Assembly: GCA_027531145.1 (NCBI GenBank)
Contig: JAPZRF010000023.1
Span: 1 to 64,000 of the forward strand
Direction: 5' to 3'
From: Brevundimonas sp.
Lineage (GTDB): Bacteria > Pseudomonadota > Alphaproteobacteria > Caulobacterales > Caulobacteraceae
DNA length: 64,000 nt
A program made the translations under genes and the position numbers. Positions 35,247-46,455 of the stretch are shown here, piece by piece (positions within the stretch are counted from its first letter, which is position 1; every line of letters begins with the position of its first letter). The notes beneath the pieces were generated by a model. That model saw only the letters and a list, made by a program, of their open reading frames with translations, searched no databases and was not told the origin of the DNA.

Positions 35247-36701
35247 CTAGCGGCGCTGCGAACGGGACACCTGGGCCAGCACGGCCTGAAGCCGGGCCGC
35301 CGAGGGGGCGAAGCCGGACAGGGCCGAATCCAGCCGGAAAGCGACCGCCTGGGCCTTGTCCTGGTCGGCCACGCCGGCGACGCCGAGCGCGAAATAGGTC
35401 GAGATGGCGAAGCGCGCCTCGGGCGAGCCCTGCCGGTCCGCCTCGACGAACCAGTAGTAGGCGCGGGCGTAATCGGGCGGCACGCCGACGCCCTCGGAAT
35501 ACATCACCGCCAGCACCAGCTGCGCCTCCGACGAACCGTTGACCGCCGCCAGCTGGATCGCGCGCACCATCTCCAGATACGACAGCCGCCCTTCCATGGC
35601 GTGGCCGAGCATGGCCTCCAGGGTCTCCACCTGCCGCTTCGACAGGTCGGCGAGGCGCTCCGGAGCCGTGTCGGTGACCCCGAGGTAGCGCAGGGCCCGG
35701 CCGACATGGACGAACGGCAGCTCGGTCATGCGCTGCAGGGCGTAGTCGAAGGCGTCGCCGCGCGGCCGGCTCTCGTCGGAGAAGGGAACGCCCGATTGCG
35801 GCGCGGTGTTCGGATAGAACTCGAACGGCGGCACCCACTGGCGCGCCTTGGCCTCGACGAAGGCGGCGTAGCGCGCGCGGTTCGGCGAGGAGCGCTCGAA
35901 GTCCTTGAGCAGCACATAGGCCCCGACGTCGCCGGTCTGCACCGCCAGATAGTTGTAAAGATAGGCGTCCACGTCATTGCGCTGGAACAGGTTGATTGCG
36001 GCGCTGCGCCCGCCGGCCGCGCCGCTGCGGCCGCCGCCGCGGCCCAGCGCCTCGCGGGCCTCCCGATTGTCCTGGGGCTCGCCGAAGGGACCGTAGAGGC
36101 CATCGTGCAGCCGCGCCAGGGTGCGATAACCCTCGGCGTCCCGCGTCGACAGCACATAGATGACCCGGTCACGCACGGCCTCCTGCTCCTGCAGGGTCAT
36201 CTTCGCCAGATGGCTGTCTAGCTTGCGATAGGCGGTGCGCCGCTCCCACGCCCGGCAGTCGTCATAGCCGGACAGGGGCCGCCAGCCGAACAGCCCGCTG
36301 CGCTGCACCCGGTTGATTGGGGCGTAGCCCTCGTCATTGGTCAGCGCGAGGGCGTACCAGACGGCGCTCTCGATCGGATCCTCGATATTCTTGTCGGTGG
36401 CGCGCAGCGCGGCGTAGCGGTCGCCCAGCTCCAGCTGGGAGAAGAAGTCGCCCCGGAAGGCCGCGCGGCGCAGCCGGCGCAGGCCCGCTTCCTGATCGTT
36501 GAACTCGCCGCCGGTCAGGGCGGCCGGGCGCGGACACGCGTTCGCGGCCGGGTCGCGCCGCCAGACGGCCGGGCCGGACGAGGGGCTGCAGGCCGAGAGG
36601 ACCAGCGCCACGACCAGCAGCAGGACAAGCACGGCCGAGGCCGTGATCGGCCAGCCGGCCAGACGCCGCGCGTTCCCGTCGTGGCCTCTGAAGACCGACA
36701 T
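35247..36701 (-). CDS. Sel1-repeat lipoprotein
   Basis: The 484-residue protein has a hydrophobic segment and lipobox (VALVLSAC, Cys38), so it is probably membrane-anchored. Sel1-type helical repeats are visible near the start (FFSQLELGDRYAALRATDKN followed by ESAVWYALAL) and at the end (EAQLVLAVMYSEGVGVPPDY, ARAYYWFVEADRQGSPEARF). The middle (about 140-330) is not recognised. Sel1 proteins bridge protein complexes. The stop lies 12 bases before the beta-helix start, so the two are cotranscribed with gspI-J-K. I chose ATG 36701; the 13 codons upstream lack similarity. A link to T2SS assembly is inferred from the operon. Confidence 0.8.
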   Translation of the reverse strand: MSVFRGHDGNARRLAGWPITASAVLVLLLVVALVLSACSPSSGPAVWRRDPAANACPRPAALTGGEFNDQEAGLRRLRRAAFRGDFFSQLELGDRYAALRATDKNIEDPIESAVWYALALTNDEGYAPINRVQRSGLFGWRPLSGYDDCRAWERRTAYRKLDSHLAKMTLQEQEAVRDRVIYVLSTRDAEGYRTLARLHDGLYGPFGEPQDNREAREALGRGGGRSGAAGGRSAAINLFQRNDVDAYLYNYLAVQTGDVGAYVLLKDFERSSPNRARYAAFVEAKARQWVPPFEFYPNTAPQSGVPFSDESRPRGDAFDYALQRMTELPFVHVGRALRYLGVTDTAPERLADLSKRQVETLEAMLGHAMEGRLSYLEMVRAIQLAAVNGSSEAQLVLAVMYSEGVGVPPDYARAYYWFVEADRQGSPEARFAISTYFALGVAGVADQDKAQAVAFRLDSALSGFAPSAARLQAVLAQVSRSQRR

Positions 36702-36921
36702 CCCCGCTCCCTCCGGACCTTGCGTCCGGCGACGTCTCACCCGGCCTTAAGGGTCGGGGGACGTTCACCTTCTGTCAAGGTTAACGCGCATGGTTAACGA
36801 GCGTTGCCGTCGAAAGGCGGAAAGGTGTCCCCATGGCGCCGCAGGGTGGCAAAGTCCGCAGGGACTGGCAGGGCTTGGCTGACGCCCTATATGGCGCGTC
36901 CTGATCCTGCCGGAGCGCCCC

Positions 36922-37413
36922 ATGGCCTATGTCGCCCGCGACCGTCCGACCGACAAGGCGGCCCGTTACGCCGAGCTGGAGGACGAGATCCTCTCGGTGC
37001 TCGACGGCGAGCCGGACCGGACGGCGCGCATGGCCACCGTCGCCGCCATGCTGGCCGACGCCTTCGACCACTATTTCTGGACCGGCTTCTATGTGGTCGA
37101 CCCGACGCGCGAGGGCGAGCTGGTCGTCGGCCCCTACCAGGGCACGCTCGGCTGCCTGAGAATCGCCTTCGGCCGCGGCGTCTGCGGCGCGGCGGCCGCC
37201 GAACGCCGAACGCAGCTGGTGCCTGACGTCCACGCCTTTCCGGGCCACATCGCCTGCGACAGCCGCTCGGCCAGCGAGATCGTCGTGCCGGTGTTCGACG
37301 CCGCCGGTGCCCTGATCGCCGTGTTCGATGTGGACGCCACCACGCCCGCCGCTTTTGACGAGGTCGACCAGGCCGCGCTGGAGCAACTGCTCGGGAAGGT
37401 GTTCGGCACCTGA
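36922..37413 (+). CDS. msrC: Free methionine-(R)-sulfoxide reductase (GAF domain)
   Basis: This enzyme reduces free Met-R-sulfoxide and protects against oxidative damage. The 163-residue product is a single GAF domain with FDHYFWTGFYVVD, GPYQGTLGCLRIAFGRGVCG, VPDVHAFPGHIACDSRSASE and IVVPVFDAAGALIAVFDVDA. The three redox cysteines are at residues 78, 88 and 112, with spacing of 10 and 24, the same spacing as in the characterised enzyme from Escherichia coli (Cys84, 94, 118). This identifies the subgroup with high certainty. It is followed 42 bases later by the ROK kinase gene. Confidence 0.95.
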   Translation: MAYVARDRPTDKAARYAELEDEILSVLDGEPDRTARMATVAAMLADAFDHYFWTGFYVVDPTREGELVVGPYQGTLGCLRIAFGRGVCGAAAAERRTQLVPDVHAFPGHIACDSRSASEIVVPVFDAAGALIAVFDVDATTPAAFDEVDQAALEQLLGKVFGT

Positions 37414-37455
37414 CAAGACCTTCGCCGTGACCGCCGGGCCTGCTAGGTCGGGACC

Positions 37456-38349
37456 ATGCAGATCGGCGTGGACTTCGGCGGGACCAAGATCGAGGCCGCG
37501 GCCCTGGGCCCGGACGGCGGGATTCTGGTGCGCCTGCGACACCCCAATCCGGGCGACTATGACACGGCGCTGGAGACCGTGGCCGGGCTGATCGCGCGGA
37601 TCGAGGCCGAGGTCGGCGCAGCGGGCTCTGTCGGCGTCGGCATTCCCGGCTCGCCCTCGCCGCGCACCGGCCTGATCCGCAACGCCAACTCCACGTTTCT
37701 GAACGGCCGCCCGTTCGGGGCCGACCTGGCGGCGCGCCTCGGCCGCGAGGTCCGTCTAGCCAATGATGCCAACTGCCTCGCCCTGTCCGAGGCGGCGGAC
37801 GGCGCGGGTGCCGGGGCCCGCGTTGTTCTGGCGGTCATTCTTGGCACCGGCTGCGGCGCCGGCCTCGTGGTCGACGGTCGGCTGCTGGACGGAGCGCACG
37901 GAGTGGCGGCCGAGCTCGGCCACATCCCCCTGCCCTGGCCGGTGCCCGACGAGGTGCCCGGCCCGGCCTGCTGGTGCGGACTCAGCGGCTGCCTCGAGAC
38001 CTGGGTTTCCGGCAGGGGCCTGCAGCGCGACCATGCAGCCTTGACGGGCCAGGCCCTCGCGGCCCCGGACATCGTGGCCGCCGCCGGGGCCGGGCAGTCC
38101 GACGCCGTCGCCAGCCTCTCGCGCTACATCGACCGCCTTGGCCGCGGCCTCGCCATGGCGGTGAACCTCGTCGATCCCGACGTCATCGTCCTCGGCGGCG
38201 GCATGTCCAATGTCGCCGGGCTGTATCCGGCCCTGCCGCCGGTCATTGCCCGCCACGTCTTCGCCGACGCCTGGGAGGCACCCGTGGTTCCCGCACGCTG
38301 GGGCGATTCCTCCGGCGTCCGGGGTGCCGCCTGGCTCTGGCCGCGCTGA
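37456..38349 (+). CDS. ROK family sugar kinase (fructokinase-like)
   Basis: A 297-residue cytosolic sugar kinase. The ATP-binding start is MQIGVDFGGTKIEAAALG, followed by the sugar site EVRLANDANCLALSEAADGA, the second glycine motif VILGTGCGAGLVVDG and the zinc site ELGHIPLPWP with C-W-C-G-L-S-G-C-L-E-T. The final NLVDPDVIVLGGGMSNVAGL completes the family pattern. The zinc-site ROK group includes fructokinase, N-acetylglucosamine and N-acetylmannosamine kinases; the substrate cannot be decided from sequence. It lies in the same-strand run of msrC, SDR and CitE-like genes. Confidence 0.9.
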   Translation: MQIGVDFGGTKIEAAALGPDGGILVRLRHPNPGDYDTALETVAGLIARIEAEVGAAGSVGVGIPGSPSPRTGLIRNANSTFLNGRPFGADLAARLGREVRLANDANCLALSEAADGAGAGARVVLAVILGTGCGAGLVVDGRLLDGAHGVAAELGHIPLPWPVPDEVPGPACWCGLSGCLETWVSGRGLQRDHAALTGQALAAPDIVAAAGAGQSDAVASLSRYIDRLGRGLAMAVNLVDPDVIVLGGGMSNVAGLYPALPPVIARHVFADAWEAPVVPARWGDSSGVRGAAWLWPR

Positions 38350-38410
38350 TCGCCCGTTGATCTCGGCGGGCGCGGCCCTATGGTCGCGCGCCTTGAGGGA
38401 GACGCAACAG

Positions 38411-39088
38411 ATGACGGATCGGGTGGCGGCTATCACCGGAGCCCACGGCGTGCTCGGGCGCGCGGTCGTTGAGGCGGCCATGGCCGAGGGGCTGAAGGTG
38501 GCCCTGATCGATCACGCCCGGGGCGCGTCGACTCCGCACGGGGCGCTGGAGCTGTCCGGCATCGACCTGAGCGACGCGGCCCAGGCCCGGTCGGCCATGG
38601 AGACCGCAGTCGCCACCTTCGGCCGGCTCGATATCCTGCTCAATATCGCCGGCGGCTTCGTCTGGCAGAAGGTCGACGACGCCGAGCCCGCCTGGGACCG
38701 GATGTTCGCCATCAATGTGAAGACCGCCCTGAATGCCGCCCGCGCCGCCCTGCCGTGGCTGACGCAGTCCCCCGGGGGCCGTATCGTCAATGTGGGTTCG
38801 GCCGCCGCCCTGAAATCGGGCGTCGGCATGGCCGCCTACACCGCCTCCAAGTCCAGCGTGCACCGCCTGACCGAGAGCCTGGCCGAGGAGCTAAAGGACA
38901 CCCCGGTCACCGTCAACGCGGTGCTGCCGTCGATCATCGACACCCCGGCCAACCGCAAGGACATGCCGGACGCGGACCCGTCCCGCTGGGTCGCCCCGGC
39001 CGATCTGGCGGCGGTCATCCTGTTCCTTGCCTCCCCCGCCAGCCGCGCCATGACCGGGGCGCTGGTGCCCGTCACCGGCCGGGTCTGA
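38411..39088 (+). CDS. Short-chain dehydrogenase/reductase
   Basis: A 225-residue NAD(P)-dependent oxidoreductase. The Rossmann motif is VAAITGAHGVLGRAV (T-G-x-x-x-G-x-G type), followed by LDILLNIAGGFV, the catalytic Ser in IVNVGSAAALKSGVGMAAYT and the Y-T-A-S-K pair around residue 140. The end is AVILFLASPASRAMTGALVP. The substrate is unknown. I chose ATG 38411; the frame is open to 38210 but that part overlaps the ROK gene. It is seven bases upstream of the CitE-like gene, so they may act on related acids. Confidence 0.9.
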   Translation: MTDRVAAITGAHGVLGRAVVEAAMAEGLKVALIDHARGASTPHGALELSGIDLSDAAQARSAMETAVATFGRLDILLNIAGGFVWQKVDDAEPAWDRMFAINVKTALNAARAALPWLTQSPGGRIVNVGSAAALKSGVGMAAYTASKSSVHRLTESLAEELKDTPVTVNAVLPSIIDTPANRKDMPDADPSRWVAPADLAAVILFLASPASRAMTGALVPVTGRV

Positions 39089-39095
39089 GCTCCGC

Positions 39096-39947
39096 ATGCG
39101 ACGGCCCTGCCGCACCGTCCTGTACCTGCCCGCCGCCAACGCCCGCGCGGTGGAGAAGGCGCGCGGCCTCGACGTCGACGCCGTGATCCTCGATCTGGAA
39201 GACGCCGTCACGGCCGAGCTCAAGCCCGACGCCCGGACCGCGGCGGTCGCCGCCGCCGTCGCAGGCGGCTTCCGCGGTCGCCTCGGGGTGCGTGTGAACG
39301 GCGCAGACACCCCGTGGGGTGCCGAAGACCTCGCCGCCGTCGCCGCCGCCCCCTTCGCCGTCGTCGTCGCCCCCAAGGTCTCGGGACCCGCCGATCTGAC
39401 CCGGTTCGCCGAGGGCCTCGCCCCCGGTCAGGCCCTGTGGGCGATGATCGAGACGCCCGCCGCCCTGCTCGCCCTGCCGCAGATCGCCGGCGGCGGCGGA
39501 CCCCTTGAGGCCCTGATGCTGGGGACCAACGACCTGGCTCTCGCGCTGGGGACCGGTCCCTCGCCCGACCGCGAGCCGTTCAAGCCCTGGCTGGCGACCC
39601 TCGTCGCCGCCGCCCGGGCCCACGGCCTGCTGGCCATCGACGGGGTGTTCAATCGGATCGACGATCCCGACGGCCTCGGCACCGAGGCGCGTCAGGGCCG
39701 GCTCCATGGCTTCGACGGAAAGAGCCTGATCCATCCGGCCCAGGTCGCCCCGGTGCGCGACGCCTTCGCCCCGACCACCGCCGAGCTGGCCTGGGCCGAG
39801 GCGGTGGTCACCGCCTTCGCCGCCCCCGAGGCCGCCGGCCGCGGGGCCGTGCGCGCCGCCGGCGGCATGGTCGAGCGCCTGCACCTGGCCCGGGCCGAGG
39901 CCCTGCTGGCCGAAGCCCGGCGCGCCGCCGACGCAGGCGCGGCATGA
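39096..39947 (+). CDS. CitE-like HpcH/HpaI aldolase family lyase
   Basis: A 283-residue CoA-ester or hydroxy-acid lyase with a TIM-barrel fold. Landmarks are TVLYLPAANARAVEKARGLD, the acid-metal segment DAVILDLEDAV, the Arg loop GVRVNGADTPWGAEDL, MIETPAALLALPQIA, MLGTNDLALALG and GFDGKSLIHPAQVAPVRDAF. Members split malyl-CoA, citramalyl-CoA or citryl-CoA; the residue pattern is that of stand-alone CitE homologues, not the citrate lyase subunit, as no citrate lyase genes are nearby. The stop overlaps the KpsC-like gene by four bases. Confidence 0.9.
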   Translation: MRRPCRTVLYLPAANARAVEKARGLDVDAVILDLEDAVTAELKPDARTAAVAAAVAGGFRGRLGVRVNGADTPWGAEDLAAVAAAPFAVVVAPKVSGPADLTRFAEGLAPGQALWAMIETPAALLALPQIAGGGGPLEALMLGTNDLALALGTGPSPDREPFKPWLATLVAAARAHGLLAIDGVFNRIDDPDGLGTEARQGRLHGFDGKSLIHPAQVAPVRDAFAPTTAELAWAEAVVTAFAAPEAAGRGAVRAAGGMVERLHLARAEALLAEARRAADAGAA

Positions 39948-42004
39948 GCCCCGCGAGCCCCGGCCGGATACCCGCCTGGGTCTGCGCCCCCGGCCTGTGG
40001 CGCGTCCCCTTCCTCGCCACCTTTCTGCCGGAGTACGCCCTGCGCGCCGCGCCGGGCCCCGATGTGCGCACCGTCATCGGCTGGGGCCTCAAGCCCAGCA
40101 CCCGCGCCGGCCGCGCCTGGGCCGCCGCCCGGGGCCTGCCCTATGTCGCGCTTGAGGATGGCTTACTGCGCTCCATCGGGCTGGGCGAGGCCGGTGCCGC
40201 CACCCTCAGCCTGATCGCCCACGACCTCGGGGTCTATTACGACGCCCGCCGGCCCTCGCGACTGGAGCAGGACCTGCTGGCGGCCGACGCCTGGCTGGAC
40301 GCCGCCCTCGCCGACCGGACCCGCGCCCTGGTCGCCCGGCTGGTAGAGACCGGCCTGTCCAAGACCAACCTCGGCGAGCCGCTGGATCGCGCCGTGCTCG
40401 ACCGCGGCCGTCCACGCGTACTGGTGGTCGACCAGACCTTCGGCGACGCCGCCATCGAGACTGGTCTCGCCGGCCCGGACAGCTTCGCCCGCATGATGGC
40501 CAGCGCCCGCGCCACCCATCCGGGTGCCCAGCTGATCGTCAAGCGCCACCCGGCCGTGGCCGCCGGCCGCAAGCGCGGCTGCATCCCAGACGCCCTGCTG
40601 GCCGGCACCACGGTGATCGATCGCAACGTCCGCCCGGCCGATCTGCTGGCCGAGGTCGAGGCGGTCCACGTTGTCACCTCGGGGCTTGGCTTCGAGGCCC
40701 TGCTGCGCGGCCTGCCGGTGACCTGTCATGGTGCCCCCTTCTACGCCGGCTGGGGTCTGACCATCGACACGCTGGCGATCCCCCGCCGCGGCGCGGCGCG
40801 CCCGCTCGAGGCGATGGCCGCCGCCGCCCTGATCCGGGCACCGCGCTACGTGGACCCCGTCACCGGTGCCCGCTGCGAGGTGGAGGCCGTGGTCGAGCGG
40901 CTGCTGAGCTTCCGCGCCCGCGCCGACCGTCTGGCCGGGGTCTGGTGCGGTGCCGGCTTCGCCCCGGCCAAGCGCCCGCAGGTCCGCCGCCTGCTCAACG
41001 CCCCGACCGCCAGGGTGCACATCCACAACTTCGCCCGCAACGCCGCCCGTCAGGCCGAGGCCGAGGGCGGCCGCCTGGTTTACTGGGCCGGCAAGGAGAC
41101 CCCGGCCATCCGCCGCGCCGCGGCCGCCACCGGCGCCCCGGTCGTGCGCATGGAGGACGGCTTCGTCCGGTCGCGCGGGCTCGGCTCGGACTTCGTCGGT
41201 GCCCTTTCGGTCGCGCTGGACGACCTCGGCGTCTACTATGACCCGAACGCACCCTCCCGGCTGGAAGTGCGGATCGAGGCCGGCGGCTTCACCCCGGCCG
41301 AGGTCGCCCGAGCGGCCGCCCTCCGCCGCCGCGTCGTCGAGGCCGGTCTGAGCAAGTACAACCTCGCCGCCCCGGTCGCCGGACCGGAGGCCTGGCCACG
41401 CGACCGCGAGCGGGTGCTGATCGTGGGCCAGGTCGAGAACGACCGCTCGATCCTGACCGGCTGCGGCCCCCTCCGCACCAGCTCCGGCCTGGTGCGGGCG
41501 GTGCGCACCGCCCGCCCCGACGCCTTCCTCGTCTACCGCAACCATCCGGACGTGCTGGCCGGCAATCGTCCCGGCAGGCTGGACGCTTCGGCCCTGGTCG
41601 AGATCGATGCCACCGCCGACGGTCTGGACATCAGCGCCTGCCTCGACGCCTGTGACCGGCTCGCCACCCTGACCTCCCTCGCCGGCTTCGAGGCCCTGCT
41701 GCGGGGCAAGGCCGTCTCGACCTGGGGGCGGCCGTTCTACGCCGGCTGGGGCCTGACCGAGGACGCCCTGACCTTCGAGCGCCGTACCCGCCGCGCCACG
41801 CTGGACGAGCTGGTCCACGCCGCCCTTATCGACTACCCGCTCTACATCACCCCCGAGGGCTGGCCGTGCGAGGCCGAGGATCTCGTCGAGGCCCTGATCG
41901 CCGCCCGGGCCCTGCCGGCCGAAGCGGCCCCGCGGGGCCGCTTGCGACGCTGGTGGACCGGCCTGATGGCCAGCCTCGACCGGACGCCGCCGCCGTCCTA
42001 TTGA
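39944..42004 (+). CDS. kpsC: KpsC-like capsule polysaccharide beta-Kdo transferase, duplicated domains
   Basis: The 686-residue cytosolic protein contains two homologous halves. The first (about residues 20-325) has RTVIGWGLKPSTRAGRAWAA, LEDGLLRSIGLGEAGAATLS, DLGVYYDARRPSRLEQ, VVDQTFGDAAIETG and SGLGFEALLRGLPVTCHGAP then FYAGWGLT. The second (about 340-660) repeats these as MEDGFVRSRGLGSDFVGALS, DLGVYYDPNAPSRLE, VGQVENDRSI and FEALLRGKAVSTWGRPFYAG. This is the KpsC arrangement, in which two retaining transferase modules build the beta-linked Kdo chain on the lipid anchor of group 2-type capsules, using CMP-Kdo. No kpsS, kpsF, kpsT or kpsM gene is adjacent. The ATG overlaps the CitE-like stop by four bases. 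Confidence 0.9.
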   Translation: MSPASPGRIPAWVCAPGLWRVPFLATFLPEYALRAAPGPDVRTVIGWGLKPSTRAGRAWAAARGLPYVALEDGLLRSIGLGEAGAATLSLIAHDLGVYYDARRPSRLEQDLLAADAWLDAALADRTRALVARLVETGLSKTNLGEPLDRAVLDRGRPRVLVVDQTFGDAAIETGLAGPDSFARMMASARATHPGAQLIVKRHPAVAAGRKRGCIPDALLAGTTVIDRNVRPADLLAEVEAVHVVTSGLGFEALLRGLPVTCHGAPFYAGWGLTIDTLAIPRRGAARPLEAMAAAALIRAPRYVDPVTGARCEVEAVVERLLSFRARADRLAGVWCGAGFAPAKRPQVRRLLNAPTARVHIHNFARNAARQAEAEGGRLVYWAGKETPAIRRAAAATGAPVVRMEDGFVRSRGLGSDFVGALSVALDDLGVYYDPNAPSRLEVRIEAGGFTPAEVARAAALRRRVVEAGLSKYNLAAPVAGPEAWPRDRERVLIVGQVENDRSILTGCGPLRTSSGLVRAVRTARPDAFLVYRNHPDVLAGNRPGRLDASALVEIDATADGLDISACLDACDRLATLTSLAGFEALLRGKAVSTWGRPFYAGWGLTEDALTFERRTRRATLDELVHAALIDYPLYITPEGWPCEAEDLVEALIAARALPAEAAPRGRLRRWWTGLMASLDRTPPPSY

Positions 42005-42023
42005 GACTTCCCGCCGAAGGCCT

Positions 42024-42148
42024 GGACCGAAATCGGTTGAGTTGGACTTAGTCCAACTCGGGTCAGATTTCGGTCCGGTTTAAAGCGAGAGCCTGATCCA
42101 CGGCCTCGACGGAATCGCGAAGCGATTCCATCTCAACCGATCAGGCTC
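42024..42148. repeat. Nested-hairpin repeat, copy 1 of 2
   Basis: Two compound hairpins in a row. The first is GGACCGAAATC (42024-42034) with GATTTCGGTCC (42066-42076), enclosing GAGTTGGAC/GTCCAACTC (42039-42047/42051-42059). The second is GAGCCTGATC (42089-42098) with GATCAGGCTC (42139-42148), enclosing GGAATCGC/GCGATTCC (42111-42118/42122-42129). Copy 2 at 48341-48466 has the same plan with different stem sequences. It lies between the KpsC-like gene and the KAS III gene. Confidence 0.8.
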
Positions 42149-42195
42149 TATCGTCCATTCGCGCGGGCCGGTCCGGCGCTTCAGGAACACAGACC

Positions 42196-43317
42196 TTGCC
42201 TTCTGCAGTCATCGCCGCCACCGGCCTGTTCACGCCGGACCAGTCGATCACCAATGCCGAGCTGGTGGCCGCCTACAATGCGTACGCCGACCGCTTCAAT
42301 CAGGAGCATGCCGCCGTCATCGCCGCCGGCGAGGTCGAGGCCCTGACCCATTCCTCGGTCGAGTTCATCGAGAAGGCCTCGGGCATCAAGCGCCGCTTCG
42401 TGCTCGACAAGGCCGGCGTGCTGGACCCGGCCCGCATGGTGCCCAACATCCCCGAGCGCCCCGACGACCAGCTGTCGATCATGGCCGAGATGGCCGCCGC
42501 CGCCGCCCGCGAGGCGATCGCTGCCTGGGGCAAGCCCGTCAGCGAGATCGGCGCGGTCCTGTGCGCCGCCTCCAACATGCCGCGACCCTATCCGGCGCTG
42601 GCCATAGAGGTGCAGCAGGCGCTGGGTATCGAAGGCTTCGCCTTCGACATGAACGTGGCATGCTCCTCCGCCACCTTCGGCCTCAAGACCGCCGCGGACT
42701 ACATCCATTCCGGCTCGGTCAGGGCGGTGTTGATGGTCAACCCCGAGGTCTGCTCGGCCCACCTCAACTTCCGCGACCGCGACAGCCACTTCATCTTCGG
42801 CGATGTGGCCACCGCGGTGATCGTGGAGGGCGACGACCAGGCCGGCCCCGGCGGCTGGGAGATTCTCGGCTCGCGGCTGAGGACGGTGTTCTCCAACAAC
42901 ATCCGCAACAACTTCGGCTTCCTGAACAACGCCGCCCCGGAAGGCATCGGCCAGCCGGACAAGCTGTTCATCCAGCAGGGCCGCAAGGTCTTCAAGGACG
43001 TGGTGCCCATGGTCGCCGAGATGATCGTCGAGCATGCGCGCGATCTCGGCCTCGACCCGGCCGCCCTCAAGCGGCTGTGGCTACACCAGGCCAACATCAA
43101 CATGAACGAGCTGATCGGCAAGCGCGTACTGGGCCGCGATCCCTCGCCGGAAGAGAATGTCATCATCCTCGATGACTACGCCAACACCTCGTCGGCCGGT
43201 TCCATCATCGCCTTCCATCTGCACCACGAGGGTTTCGCCCCCGGCGAGACGGGCCTCATCTGCAGCTTCGGTGCCGGTTACTCGGCCGGAACCGTTTTCG
43301 TCCGCAAGCGCGGCTGA
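42196..43317 (+). CDS. Beta-ketoacyl-ACP synthase III family protein
   Basis: The 373-residue thiolase-fold enzyme has the catalytic Cys in FAFDMNVACSSATFGLKTAA, the His in RLWLHQANINMNELIG and the Asn in ILDDYANTSSAGSIIAFHL, together with the start MPSAVIAATGLFTPDQSITN and GVLDPARMVPNIPERPDDQL. This is the FabH-like group that condenses acyl-CoA with malonyl-ACP; the N-terminal part is longer than in typical FabH (about 320 residues) and resembles the group of KAS III proteins found outside the main fab cluster. The start codon is TTG 42196 with AGGAA about eight bases upstream. No acyl carrier protein gene is adjacent. Confidence 0.88.
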   Translation: MPSAVIAATGLFTPDQSITNAELVAAYNAYADRFNQEHAAVIAAGEVEALTHSSVEFIEKASGIKRRFVLDKAGVLDPARMVPNIPERPDDQLSIMAEMAAAAAREAIAAWGKPVSEIGAVLCAASNMPRPYPALAIEVQQALGIEGFAFDMNVACSSATFGLKTAADYIHSGSVRAVLMVNPEVCSAHLNFRDRDSHFIFGDVATAVIVEGDDQAGPGGWEILGSRLRTVFSNNIRNNFGFLNNAAPEGIGQPDKLFIQQGRKVFKDVVPMVAEMIVEHARDLGLDPAALKRLWLHQANINMNELIGKRVLGRDPSPEENVIILDDYANTSSAGSIIAFHLHHEGFAPGETGLICSFGAGYSAGTVFVRKRG

Positions 43318-43374
43318 GACGCCCTCGCCCGCGACGTCGCCCCGGGGCTCGGACGGATGCGCGGCGCAGCCTCA

Positions 43375-46056
<2,682 letters not shown>

Positions 46057-46455
46057 CTGCACCCCTGAGTTCGCGTCCTGAGTTCGCGCGCATGGGCGGC
46101 TCGAACGGCCGCCCTTGCGGCGCTGCTTAGCGCGCCGGCGCGGCGAAGGCTATGGCAGCGGTAACAGAGCGTGAGCGGCGCGGCTCCCGATCCGGGCCGA
46201 CATTGTGGTTAATTGCCTCAGCGATACAACATGTTGCGGTGAACAAACGGCGAATCGGTGCCAGTCGCTGATTCGATCCTGATTCGTTTCGCGCCTGTTC
46301 CGAGGGTTGCGGGATCGTCGTTAAGGTGCAGCCGGTTCGGCGGCATCAGGATCATCAGAGTCAAGGTTACCCTGGCGGGAGGAAAAGACAGTCCGCCCGA
46401 GAAGCGGGCCCTTTATCGCCCTTGCGCCCGCAACGCACCTCGTCGTCTGCCGTTC
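46057..46455. other. Intergenic region upstream of ppdK, no gene seen
   Basis: About 400 bases between the start of ppdK and the end of the saccharopine-dehydrogenase-like gene, both on the minus strand. It should contain the ppdK promoter. The part at 46190-46290 is AT-richer. I see no RNA gene or clear operator. Confidence 0.5.

Noticed and set aside
36781..36797. Two TTAA motifs before msrC, similar to a CtrA box
   Set aside because: The spacing is nine bases, while the CtrA consensus is TTAA-N7-TTAA.
40163..41818. Long minus-strand open frame antisense to the KpsC-like gene
   Set aside because: It has low-complexity Gly/Ala/Gln-rich composition and no family-like pattern; the plus-strand protein has two clear domains.
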